Positions 46,779-57,602 of a stretch of DNA of 64,000 bases are shown here, piece by piece. Within the stretch, counting starts at the first letter, position 1. The number at the start of each line of letters is the position of its first letter. Both the position numbers and the translations under genes were made by a program. The DNA lies in NCBI GenBank assembly GCA_022661535.1, contig JAKULF010000017.1, positions 310,001-374,000 on the forward strand, written 5' to 3'. The stretch comes from Eutypa lata (lineage: Eukaryota > Ascomycota > Sordariomycetes > Xylariales > Diatrypaceae). Under the pieces are notes generated by a model. That model worked only from the letters and a program-made list of their open reading frames with translations, did not search any database and had not been told where the DNA came from.

Positions 46779-48692
46779 ATGTCTCCGTCAGCCGATGAGC
46801 TCAGTGCCGCTCCCGTGCTCTCCACGCCCGCCGAACACACTTTCTTCGAGGACCCGACGCCAACATCAGAGATCCAGAAAGATAGGCCCCATCGGACGGA
46901 TGACGAACTATTCGAGGTTTACGAAGTTGCCCGCACGGCTGCCCGTATAATAGATCAGAAATGGCGTCGCGTCGCCCTACAGTTCCCAGATGCCATGCTA
47001 CCCGATGCGCCGTGGGTCGTAGATGCGCTAACAAGGGCTCTTGAGGAGTTGTCTTCGTCATCTTCAACTACGAAGGAAACAGAAGAGGATGGGTCACAAA
47101 ATAGAGAGAAACAGGTTAAGAATGGAAAGCAAAAGGAGAGTGGGGATGTTAAAGAGGTTAGAGAGGTGGATATGACGATGCGGGGCTTAAGTGGGAGTTC
47201 AAAGAACGAAACGACGAATACGGACCGTATACCACGTCTATATATCCTAGCCGATACATCCTATAGCGCCTGCTGCGTAGACGAGATAGCAGCCGAACAC
47301 GCTGATGCCGATGGTGTAGTGCATTTCGGTCGTGCATGTCTTAGTCCGACGTCGAGATTGCCCGTTCTTCACATCTTTACGCGACAAAAGCTGGATTACG
47401 AGATTGTGGCTCGATCGTTTGAAACCGAATTCCCCGAACCTAGCGAAAAGATAATCGTCATGGCGGATGTCATGTTCCAAGAGCACGTTGTTCCCTTCTG
47501 TGATCTACTAAAAGAAAGGGGATACACAAACGTCGTTGCTACCGAAATCGTTCGTGACCCGGGCGGCACAATACCGAATCGCAAAGTAGTCGGACCGAAG
47601 TCTACAGAAGAAGAAAGCAGCGGCAGCATCTCCTCAATATCAGATGACTTGAAAGAATACCACCTCTTCCACATCTCCACCCCACCAACCTCTCTCCTCC
47701 TAACTCTTTCCTCACGCCTCTCCTCTCTACGGATCTATCCAACGCCTTCCTCGCCCTACACAACGAGCAGCACCGACATTCCGGACCCGAGCACGACGCC
47801 CTCCCTCCTCCGGCGCCGCTACGCTCTCGTGATCCGTCTCGCCACGGCGTCCATCATCGGGATCCTTGTGAACACGCTCTCGGTGAAGAACTACATGGAT
47901 ACGATCAGCGCGCTGAAGGCGCAGATCGCCGCGGCCGGGAAGAAGAGCTACACGATCGTCGTGGGGAAGCTGAACGCCGCCAAGCTGGCCAACTTCTCCG
48001 AGGTCGACGGCTGGGTCGTCGTCGGGTGCTGGGAGAGCGGGCTCGTCGAGCAGGACGGGCTCTGGAAGCCCGTCATCACCCCCTTCGAGATGCGCCTTGC
48101 GCTGCAGGGCGACGAGACTAGGGTTTGGACGGGGGAGTGGTGGGGTGGGATTGAGGGCGCTAGGGAAATAGGACGGGAGGAGGGGGAGATGCAGGAACGA
48201 AATGGAAAGGAAGACAGGGATGATGTTCTTTGGGCGCATAAGGAGGATGGAAACGAAGTCGAGGTCGAAGCCGACGGCGGCATCTCCGACGAAGAGTCCG
48301 AACCCCCCGAATTCGACCTCCGGACCGGCAAGCTCGTAAGCCACAGCCGACCGATGCGAGCTGCCGCCATCACGGCCCGTAACAACAGTGCCACTAGTCG
48401 CGATCCGCCCCATCAGGAGGAGCAGAAGAAAAAGGACCTGTCATCATCGTCCTCGTTTTCGTCTTCCCTCGTCAAACGCGCCAAAGCAGGCGAACTAGCA
48501 ACCGTCAACGGCGTTGTCAGCCCCGGTGCCGAGTACCTCCGGTCGCAGCGCACGTGGCAGGGCCTCGGGTCCGACTTCGATGTTGTGGAGGACGAGGCGA
48601 GCGCGGTGGTTGAACAGGGGAGGAGCGGGGTTGCGAGGGGGTATGTTGTTGGTGTTGGGGAAGAGGGGGATGGGGATGGGGGGAGGTCGTGA
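46779..48692 (+). CDS. DPH2: diphthamide biosynthesis protein 2 (DPH1-DPH2 complex subunit)
   Basis: A single 637-aa exon. Family landmarks: RVALQFPDAMLPDAPWV near residue 64, the cysteine-bearing ILADTSYSACCVDEIAAEHADADGVVHFGRACLSP block, TIVVGKLNAAKLANFSEVDGWVVVGCWESG and FEMRLAL, in this order. DPH2 supports DPH1 in the radical-SAM-type first step of diphthamide formation on elongation factor 2. The protein is longer than the usual 530 or so residues owing to two charged low-complexity inserts (about 90-150 and 455-575) rich in Ser, Glu and Lys. The C-terminus keeps GAEYLRSQRTWQGLG, the conserved end motif. A core cytosolic protein. Confidence 0.95.
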   Translation: MSPSADELSAAPVLSTPAEHTFFEDPTPTSEIQKDRPHRTDDELFEVYEVARTAARIIDQKWRRVALQFPDAMLPDAPWVVDALTRALEELSSSSSTTKETEEDGSQNREKQVKNGKQKESGDVKEVREVDMTMRGLSGSSKNETTNTDRIPRLYILADTSYSACCVDEIAAEHADADGVVHFGRACLSPTSRLPVLHIFTRQKLDYEIVARSFETEFPEPSEKIIVMADVMFQEHVVPFCDLLKERGYTNVVATEIVRDPGGTIPNRKVVGPKSTEEESSGSISSISDDLKEYHLFHISTPPTSLLLTLSSRLSSLRIYPTPSSPYTTSSTDIPDPSTTPSLLRRRYALVIRLATASIIGILVNTLSVKNYMDTISALKAQIAAAGKKSYTIVVGKLNAAKLANFSEVDGWVVVGCWESGLVEQDGLWKPVITPFEMRLALQGDETRVWTGEWWGGIEGAREIGREEGEMQERNGKEDRDDVLWAHKEDGNEVEVEADGGISDEESEPPEFDLRTGKLVSHSRPMRAAAITARNNSATSRDPPHQEEQKKKDLSSSSSFSSSLVKRAKAGELATVNGVVSPGAEYLRSQRTWQGLGSDFDVVEDEASAVVEQGRSGVARGYVVGVGEEGDGDGGRS

Positions 48693-49911
48693 GTGAGCGA
48701 GCGTGTGAGTGAGTAAGTGTACGGCAAGGTTCGTAGTGAAGACAGCCACGTCGGGATCTGGCGGTATCAAGATACTGACTCTTGACGCTCTGGTATGTTA
48801 TAACCCCACATCCTGCATCATCTCGCCGAGCTAAGCTGAGTCTAGCAAGAAAGAGAGCCGGTAGATGAGAGAGGGGGGACATGTCAGCTGAATGGTATGC
48901 GCACGCACATGTCCAACACATTACCGACGGGATCTTGTGTCATGTCATAACATGAGCAGGTTTGCTTTTCTGCTCATATCAAATGGCGGATACTCTAGTT
49001 ACCTGCATCTCGATAGTCTAGTTAAGGGGCGAAGGTACGTCAACCGACGTCTGCCTACTAGTCGATCGTCTGATGTCCGAACCCTGTTAGTGGCCGTTAG
49101 ATAGTAAGTACACCATCTATGGCGGGATGAAGCGCCTTTTGGAGCAGATCTCTGCCTGCCTATGTAGTTACGCATCATAAGGACATGGGCTTGATTGCGT
49201 GCATATAAGCCGTTCGCAAATATTACAGGTCTGGGCTAAGAGAGGGTACTCGAATTCGGAAATTTGGGACATGATACATATGCCTACTGCTTGTCTGAGA
49301 TAGATATACTTCGCATATTCCCGTTCAATCGACGCCATGAGGGATCCTGCTATATGTTAACTAGTTACGTAAAATTTGCCGAACAGAGATGCCCAAACTC
49401 ACAGCAGTATCAAAATGGTCACATGTGCAGGTACACGAGTTATTGGATTATATAACAAGTTGGTGTATTAAAGTATGTATCTATCTACGTACTTTTGCAT
49501 TATCAGACAGAATGATTCGAAATCATGAGCAAATCTACCCTTCCCTTCATGCCTGCATAATCCGTAATCCGAACATTTCAAGTAGGAGGACATCGTGAAA
49601 GTCATAACCGCTGGACTCGATCTCGCCCCATGAACGCGTCTTCCCTCCGTCTACCATGCATGCGCTTCTTTCTTTCGACGGCCTTTTTCTTTTCTATTTT
49701 TCTTCTTTCATGTAGCGTCATACATATCCCAGCTTCCCTCAACAGCACATATAGCCAGTGAGATCTGCCTGCCTACAGCAGCAGCAAAGGAGGTATGATT
49801 CTCGGGTTGTGTGTTGGTTGGTTAAAATTTCGAGTTCGAATGCACCCACCAACCCATTCGAACCCTTGCTCTTGAAATAAGACAGTATTGTAAATCCAAC
49901 AGTCGTAAAAT

Positions 49912-49961
<50 letters not shown>

Positions 49962-50148
49962 AAAATGCGATTCCAGCACATCTAGATCTTCGTCGTACTC
50001 GTAGGCAACCAACATTGAATCACACATCCATCGGATAACACATCGCTCGCTCGCTGGCTCGTTGCGTAGCTTAGTTCAACCCAATCCCATCTCATCTCAT
50101 CATTATCCATCCATACGTCCATCACATGGCAACCGCTCACCCACCCAC
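48693..50148. other. intergenic region with (AAC)n microsatellite
   Basis: Tail-to-tail between DPH2 and the MARVEL gene. A run of about seventeen AAC units sits at 49912-49961. No gene supported. Confidence 0.6.
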
Positions 50149-50969
50149 TCACACATACGCACGACGATGCGAATGGGACCTCGAGCTCCGATGGCTATGG
50201 GGGCTGCGACTACCGCGGTGGCCATGGCGATGGTAGTGGGTCTCGCGGACGTAGGACTTGCGGTCGCCGCTGGACATGCGATCGCCGTGCATCCAGGCCA
50301 AGACGCTGGTGAAGAAGAACATAGCGGCGTTCATGACGCCGAAGGCGAAGCAGGCCTTGAGCATGGCGCAGGTCTTGTCGACGGTGGCGTCGACGCCGAC
50401 GTTGAGGGAGGCGCTCCCGAAGGCGCCGAACGAGATGGCGACCGGGTCGCCCACCGTCACCGAGGTGCAGTCCGCGTGCGCCATGATGCGCATGCTGTAG
50501 GCGGCCCCGATGAAGGCTCCCACGAACAGCAGGTCCACGAACCCCACGCCCCGCGAGTTCGCCGACGACCGGTGGTAGCTGAAGAGCGTCCAGATCGCCC
50601 AGGCGAGTCCCAGCGTCGACACGATGAACATCACCAGGTACAGGTTCGGCGTTAGCTGGTTCAGCTGCACGAACCCGTGCACGAAGTAGGCGAGCATGCC
50701 CATCGTTGGGGCCTGTTTTTGTTTTTAGTTTCGTTAGTCATTTCAACTGGGTAGGTAACTAGTGGGTTGGTTGGTGATAGTTAAATGGGTAGGTATCTAG
50801 GGCGGGTTTGTGTTGTGTTGCGTTGCTTTCTCAAGGTGTCACGTCACATCATACACCACACAACCTGTTGGTTGGTCGGCTAGTTGGGTGGGAGGAAGAA
50901 AAAAAGGGAACTTACCAGTGTAAGGATCTGCATAAATCGCCAAAAGGCGAAGAATATCGCGAACAACAT
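50149..50969 (-). CDS. MARVEL-domain membrane protein
   Basis: Exons 50969-50916 (18 codons) and 50712-50149 join across a 203-nt intron (GTAAGT...AACAG, phase 0) to 205 aa. Four transmembrane helices fit the MARVEL layout: AIFFAFWRFMQILTL..MGMLAYFVHGF, YLVMFIVSTLGLAWAIWTLF, VDLLFVGAFIGAAYSM, and CFAFGVMNAAMFFFTSVLAW. Between helices 3 and 4 lies a lumenal loop with two cysteines. The cytosolic tail is His/Arg/Ser-rich (GHRGSRSPHSHRSS). MARVEL proteins organise membrane subdomains (eisosome Nce102-like or tetraspan roles). Without the short first exon the first helix would be truncated, which supports splicing. Confidence 0.85.
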
Positions 50970-52737
50970 CGTGTCACTAGGCTTGGTTCCTACCACGGAC
51001 TTGAAGAGAACGATTCACTGATTGAATTGATGCTCGTTTGAAAATTCGCGATAAGCGTCCTAGCTTGACTGTCCGTTGGTGTGAGAGAAAGAAGAAAAAA
51101 AGGCGGGGATTTCTGCGTAGGCCGTGCCGGATTGCTTGTTTCTGGTTGGAGAACGAGATAACTAAATAATGGCCGTGGTGGTGGTGAGACAGTATACGCA
51201 CAGCTACTGTAGCTAGCTGACGGAAGCTGATCGAAGTTGTGCTCTGATTGGCGAGAAGGTGAGCAAACGTGTCTTGCTACCTACTATGTTACTGTAACCC
51301 CAACCAAGGTGGGTAGATCGGGATGCTGCGGCGTTTTGGTGAGGCCGTGTGTTCCGGTAGTAAATAGGTATCTATCGCGCACACCTTATTGTAAGGTTTG
51401 GGGTGACGATCAGGTACAGAGCTTGTCTTTCTTGCGTGTTCTGCGATTTGCGATCTATCGGGGTGGTTCAATCGCAGAAATAGGCCGCTGATAGTAGTTA
51501 CCAGAAGGAAGGCTGGGAAGGAAGACGACCCCGCAGAACGTAACAGGAACGAGTGCTCTCCTTAGTTAATTGTCTTGACTGGTCATGCACCGTGGGCGAT
51601 TGAAGCCTATCGAGGGATTTCCAACTTGATCACCGAAAAGTAATGGGTGGGATGAGATGGGGTGAGAGACTGGCGTATAGCTCTCTAGATAAGTATATAA
51701 ACAGTGATGTTGGTGCACCAGGGCAACGAACGCCCTACGCTAATGACGACAGCGACCAACTTAAAACTAGGTAGGTAGGTAAGGTGGTTAGCCTTAAGAG
51801 GAGCGGGCTATTAGTTTAGGTAAAAGTAGTATGGTTACAACGAGGGATCTGGATCAAGGATTCGCCCGGCAGCCCTGTCCGTGGCTAATCGGGTTTGTAA
51901 TTGAATGGTAATGTAGTCCTTCCTTCTCCCATCAGTCAGATCTAACTAACGACAAACGGGACACGGCACGTTGGCAAGTGTTATGCGGTGAAAAGGGACT
52001 TGATTGATATCAAATCTACAGTAAACATAGAATAAACTACCTAGCTACGCAAAAAGATCTTATAGTTCGTATGCCCCTCAATTTAAGGTGATAAAAAGAC
52101 ATGATAGAGATCTTGTTTTAAGCCCTCGTGGACCTGTTACGGCCAAGTTAGTTAGTGGGTTGACAACCTGGCAACTTGATGCGTGGGAATCTCGGAAAAG
52201 GTGGGGGCTGGGGCTGGTAGAGCTGAACAGGGATCAGGTCCAGACTTGAAATGTGAGTGGCTGGGATGGGAACCCCTGTTCGTATCAGATCACCAATTGA
52301 CAGGGAGCTGGATCTCGGGATGTGGCCAGTGCTTTGTCCACTCGTATCAAGATACCTCAACTACGACGTTTAAACGATAATTACATAACAGTTATAACTT
52401 CATGGTGGCTAATTAGAGTTGGAAACATGGATATGGTATAATAGACGTTGGACACATGTCCATGCTTAGCAAACTCCCCTGTTGGAGAATCCTCTTGCAG
52501 AAATGTCAGGAACAACATTTGTTTGATTTGATGTCTTCTGAAGCTGGTCTTTTCTTTACCAGTAGCTGCTTTGTATACAGACAATTGGCAAGACAAGTGC
52601 GGATGTCGCGACAACTTACTTAGATATTAGACAGCACTGATAAACTTGGATGCATGGAATTAATATAAATACAATATCATACTTGCTTTACAGAAGACAG
52701 TAACCCATGCCCTGCTTGCCTACGTAACAAAGTCCCT
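50970..52737. other. intergenic region
   Basis: 1.8 kb with TAGGTAGGTAGGTAA at about 51770-51783 and no supported gene. It contains the MARVEL promoter and the 3' end of the esterase gene. Confidence 0.4.
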
Positions 52738-54009
52738 TCATAATTCGAGCTTAGTGCCCACCGACTGCGTGTCCAGCTGACCATCCCCCTTTCTCCGGAG
52801 TTTCACCTCAGGAAAAGCACTACTATTCCCTTCCAGTAAACACCCACCATTACCACTACCACTATCTATACCCAACACGAACCTCTCGAAGAAAGTCCTA
52901 ACATAAGTCCCCATAATCCTGACCATCCTCTCCCCTGTCACCTTCCCAACATCACCCAGCCCATCACCGCCACCACCACCACCAGACCCCAAAACATCCT
53001 CCAAAACATCCGCGAGAACCGGATAATCCGAGAAACTCTCATGCACCGTCCCTTCGACGGTAAAATCAGCCTTCCACCCCTCCAAGCTCGGCCATCCCGC
53101 CACCGCATCCGGGTCATCAGTAGCGAAGTGCTCCGGGAACCCAAGCACGAGCACTGGCTTCCGCGTCCCGCGCTTCACCACGGGACCGTACAGAAACCCG
53201 TCTAGATCCGCAGCAGCGGCAACCGCGGTCGAGTTGAGCAGCATCTCGACGGCCGTAGCGCCACCGAAGGAGTGGCCCAGCGCCGCGACGCGGGAGGTAT
53301 TAAAGAACCCCTTCTTCAGGTACGAGTCCTCCCCTTCCCCCTCCTCCCTCTCCCTCACTACCTCCGGAAGTCCCGCACCCACCACCACAGAAGCATTCCC
53401 CAACGCCTCGAGCACAAACAACAAATCCGCAACCCGCACATCGAGCATCCTCTCCCTCAGCTCCGGATCAAGCGGCCAGCTCCAGTCCTCCCGGGCCCGC
53501 ACGACGCGATCGTCGGGATACTCGACGATGGCGGCGTCGTAAGGATGGTCTACGGAAACCGCGATCCAGCCGTGCGACGCGAGGTCCGAGAGCAGCGCCG
53601 AGTAGAGACCGCGCATGAAGCCGAAGCCGTGGCTGAAGAGTATGACGGGTCTCGACTCGGGTCTGCTGATCGGTGCATCTAGGTAGGCGCGCGTCGTGAG
53701 GCGCGATGCCGTCCCGTTTGGGAGATCTAGGAGCACATCGATGTGCGATGCTGTTGCGGGGCCGGGGAATTGCGAGGCGAGTTGTATTCCATCACCAGCG
53801 GCGACGTCAGTGGTGGTAGGGTAGAAGATCGTTGCCACGAGGTCCCGTGGTGACACCGACCCGTCGGGGACGAATGGGTCTACGCGGGACTCGTCGATCA
53901 GCTCGAAGTGTGTGAGGCCGATTTTGTGGGGTCCCGTTAACTCCGGTAGGAAGATACGAGACCCGAGCGCAACGCTGCCGGCGTAGAGTAATGAGTTCCG
54001 GATCAACAT
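52738..54009 (-). CDS. platelet-activating-factor acetylhydrolase-like serine esterase
   Basis: A single 423-aa exon. The alpha/beta-hydrolase motifs of the PAF-AH isoform II family are visible: oxyanion region VILFSHGFGFMRGLYS, VSVDHPYDA, nucleophile GHSFGGATAVEM, Asp in ADLDGFLYGPV, and His in TVHESFSD. The N-terminus has a weak hydrophobic stretch (LLYAGSVALGSRIF), so secretion or membrane association is possible. The family cleaves short or oxidised acyl chains from phospholipids; the fungal substrate is unknown. A Gly-rich insert (GSGGGGGGDG) interrupts the region after the His. Usual length of fungal members is about 370-430 aa. Confidence 0.9.
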   Translation of the reverse strand: MLIRNSLLYAGSVALGSRIFLPELTGPHKIGLTHFELIDESRVDPFVPDGSVSPRDLVATIFYPTTTDVAAGDGIQLASQFPGPATASHIDVLLDLPNGTASRLTTRAYLDAPISRPESRPVILFSHGFGFMRGLYSALLSDLASHGWIAVSVDHPYDAAIVEYPDDRVVRAREDWSWPLDPELRERMLDVRVADLLFVLEALGNASVVVGAGLPEVVREREEGEGEDSYLKKGFFNTSRVAALGHSFGGATAVEMLLNSTAVAAAADLDGFLYGPVVKRGTRKPVLVLGFPEHFATDDPDAVAGWPSLEGWKADFTVEGTVHESFSDYPVLADVLEDVLGSGGGGGGDGLGDVGKVTGERMVRIMGTYVRTFFERFVLGIDSGSGNGGCLLEGNSSAFPEVKLRRKGDGQLDTQSVGTKLEL

Positions 54010-54439
54010 CGTGGGTGGGGTAGGAAGACTTTGGCTATTTTTCCTGAGATGTGAATGTTGCAGGATATGCAGGTATAGGCGGAAATGGCAATTGGTGTTC
54101 GGTTGTTTCGAGACCTAGTCAATTGGGTTGCTTATCATTGGTTGGTCATGCAAGTAAGATATTAGACAATTCTAGCACGCTTGAATAATGAAATGCAAAA
54201 CATAAATTTAGAAAAACTTGTGTTTACCGCATAATTGGCGGTCACGATCTGCACATCGCTACATAACCATATACTCACTCGGTTTAGGAGTAACTTGGCC
54301 ATTGCTCCCTAGATATCCCTACTACCATCTTTATTAACCTCCTTATGATCTGATAATGCGTCTATCGCGAAATTTATAAAACACGAGAACCAAAATCAGC
54401 CGAACAGTCCAAGCCTCAATCCAATTGCTGTATAACTCA

Positions 54440-56075
54440 TTACTCCTCGTCACCTTCATCTAGATCACTTATATGCTGCTTGGCCCAGGGACTCCTCTTC
54501 CTTAACTCAACGCCGTATCTCTCTAAGACGAAAGGAATAGGTGCCAGGACAATGGCGATCAGCCCCAACAAACTAGCACCCCATTGATAACCGAGCTTCG
54601 CAAACAGCTGCTGCCCGAACATCGGGAAAGCCGCGCCGGCGATATTGCGAACCAGCCCAATGCCCGCCAGGGCGGACGCCGAGAACACGCGGTATGCATC
54701 TTCTGTATACTGAAACGTCATAAGGATAAGCGTATAGAACGACCAGCCCCAAAAGGCGCTCGCGACAATGGGAACAAGGGGATGCACGCTCGTGTCCGTA
54801 GTCCACGCAAAGCAGAAGATCGACACGGGGAACACCAGAGCCGCCAGCTTGGCGAGCTGGACGCGGGCCTCGGGCACGTTCTCGCCCTTGACGCCCCTGA
54901 TCGCGCGCTGGTAGTGCCGCTCCTGCCACAGGTTCGTCAGCGGGCCGAGGGAGATGCCCACGGCGATGCCCAGGAAGGCGCAGCCGACGCCGAAGGTGCC
55001 GAAACCGTGGTTGCGGCCGAAGACCTGCACGAAGACTACGTTGAATAGGAAGGAGAGCCCGTACAGAAAGCCGTTGTACAGAGCGCCGAAGATCACGATC
55101 GCTTCGGTGAAGAGGAAGCGAAAGGGTCGCGTGAGGGCGACATGGATGATCTCTTTTGGGCTGCGATGCTTAGGCGTAGCTGGTGTTAGATGCATTCCGT
55201 TTTCGTTTTCGTTTTCATGTCGTTGTCGCTTCGCTACACGACTTGCCTCCCTCCTTAAGATGGTTGTATGGCGCGTCTCATTGCCCCATAGTGCAGCTAC
55301 TAAGATGAGCCACAACCCGCCGTTGATTCCTAAGAGAGCCCAGAAGACAGTGCGCCATCCATGGGTTTGTGAAACTGCGGACAGAATGAAGAAGCCAGAG
55401 GGGGATCCACATGTTGCTGCCCATAGATAGACAGACATGGCGAGGCCTGTCTCAGCGTGAGGATAAAGGTCGGCTATAGTGCCACCGAAGTTGGCTGTAT
55501 TGCATTTCAGCTCAAAGCCTCAACTCAGGTCACGAGGAATCACCTACCGATTGTCACGGCGGCGAAGAGGCCAGAGAAGAAGCGGAGGGCCATGAACACG
55601 GGTACAGATGGCGCGAGTGCCGTTGCAGCGAGGAAAACGAGGAATACCGCATACGAATTCGTGTCTGCTATGATTAGCAACGGGGTTGCAGAAATGCAAA
55701 GTTTAGATAGGTACGGCATATCCGCTCACAAATTCCATTGCGACCCAGCACTTCGCTTAATGGGGCCAGGAACATAGGTCCCAATGCCAACCCGAGAATA
55801 TACAGACTCAGTCCTAGTCTAGCTGTCTCGTCGCCGATGCCGAAATCCTCGGCGAAATTCCCCTCCGCGGGGCTGAAACCAGATGCGCCCCATGATACGC
55901 TAAGGTCGATGGGCGTAATAGCGGCGATGAGCAGCCATTTTCGCCACGGTGCCCAGTTGCGTGGATTGAGCGGAGAGCCGGGTGGAAAGTGTGTGAGATC
56001 TGTGTCGTCGGCAGAGTTCGACTGCGGCAACCCTGACGGGGGGAGGAGTGGTGATGACTCGGTTGGATTGGACAT
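54440..56075 (-). CDS. MFS transporter, DHA1 (multidrug/polyamine type)
   Basis: Three exons (56075-55730, 55664-55548, 55494-54440) join to 505 aa. The N-terminal cytosolic part is followed by TM1 (WLLIAAITPIDLSVSWGASGFSP) and the MFS motif A region LAPLSEVLGRN at the exon 1 end; exon 2 completes TM3-4, and exon 3 starts with ANFGGTIADLYPH. Motif C-like SVYLWAATCGSPSGFF and about six later helices follow, separated by a charged loop rich in Arg, Glu and Asn after TM6. Splicing restores the twelve-helix layout, which neither half has alone. Exports drugs, polyamines or metabolites by proton antiport; substrate unknown. It is tail-to-head with the esterase gene on the same strand, 430 bp apart, but no functional link is visible. 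Confidence 0.9.
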
Positions 56076-57248
56076 TGAGTCCGATGTGGTGGGATTGTAA
56101 TGTTGAGGTGTCGTCGAACTGCATGTACATAGAATCGATGAGGTCTTCTTTAGTAGATTTTCAATTTAGTATAGAATTCAGTACGTTATTCACATTACAT
56201 GGAGTGGTATCATCTCAGTTAACATTTCATTCTGTGTGCATGTGATCCGGAAGTAGGTAGGTATGTTCCCCGATGACGACATTTGGGAGCACCACTTTGG
56301 TGACCAGCTGATGCCAGCTGTGGGGTCTATAGGGGTAAAGGGATTGCACCATTATGTAGTCAACTCTCGATTGCTCTAAGTATTCGTTCGATATATGATT
56401 AAGATAAATATATATTATGCCATGGATGTCATTTGTATATCTTGATTCTGGCATATAATATAACCTATTCTTGATTCCAAGTATCGACTTATAAGTGTGC
56501 GTTTCCTCTGCTTAAAGCAATAGGCTATATACTTACTTGGTATAATTAAAACATCTAACTATAAACACTGCAAGTTAACCGGTAAACTTCTAAGATATCC
56601 GTATAAACAGTGTTTAGTTTATTTTATTTTTAATCTCTTGGTATATAAACTGCTGAGTATGAACAAAACAAATACGTGACCAATGAATTGCTTCTTATGA
56701 ACGCTGGAGGCTTACGATATTAGCTAGTTGGGCGCAGGTTTCGGCTTCACAGCTTTATCCCGGCTTGATAGGCTCGCCGTGATAATACTTTTGGTCCATG
56801 ATTCACACGAGAAACCGAGAAACCCCGATGCAACAGGGCTTAGCCGGTTGCTGCCTTGGGTCAAAATTAACACATTACCCCTCATACGCCCTTTCATTGG
56901 CGTTTCGGTGAGCAAATACCACCCAATCTTTAGTAAGCGCTTTATAGCCAGCTTCGCTGGCTCAGACGAACGAACAGCATCGCTTTCCCTCCCCATTGTC
57001 GCGAATAAGATGCAACCCTATTGCTGCAGGTTCATCTAATATAATACATAATTCGTGGCAGTATTACTATGAAATAGGTGTGGAACTAAATGTGGTTGGC
57101 TGAATATCTGGCAAGGCGTTCTGCTGCACTTAATAGCTCATTAGGCTATGCCAAACCATGGAGGCTCAGCTGCATATCTGCTGCATATCAGGCCCCTATT
57201 TGAATATTCCTAACGCACTACTACCTCTAGCACTACTGCCTTATGAAG
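56076..57248. other. intergenic region
   Basis: Divergent space between the MFS transporter and the NLR gene. 56440-56660 is AT-rich. The short ORFs at 56724-57039 lack domains. Confidence 0.4.
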
Positions 57249-57382
57249 CAAGCGGTTAACAATTCAATTCAGACGAATCACCGTGTTCATACACTTCATA
57301 CTGCTACTACGCCGCCTGAAATCGCCCTTCAAGTAGTTGAGGAGGCAGTGCCAACCGTCTCAATTAAATTGTTAACCGCTTG
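57249..57382. mobile_element. 134-bp inverted-repeat (MITE-like) element
   Basis: Terminal inverted repeats of 27 bp, CAAGCGGTTAACAATT at the left edge (57249-57275) and its complement at 57356-57382, match at 25 of 27 positions. The 80-bp centre has no coding capacity. No clear target-site duplication is seen. It lies 220 bp upstream of the NLR start codon. Could also be a simple hairpin-forming promoter element. Confidence 0.55.
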
Positions 57383-57602
57383 TTAGGCCACCCTATAAAG
57401 CTGAAAATTGGTAACCTGTGACCTCTGGTGTCATTTCCCTGGGAATCATATTTACTTTTCTTAACCTTCAGGCATTTTCAAATAGGAAATCTGCTGTTAC
57501 AAAACCACAATTTCCCATCGGCCTATCAATCTCTTAGTCACGACGAATAAATTCATCACCGATTGAAACTTCGTTAAATCGATAGTTGTCGAGCAACCGA
57601 CC

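Noticed and set aside
47727..48413. Minus-strand ORF of 228 aa.
   Set aside because: Antisense of DPH2, no family resemblance.
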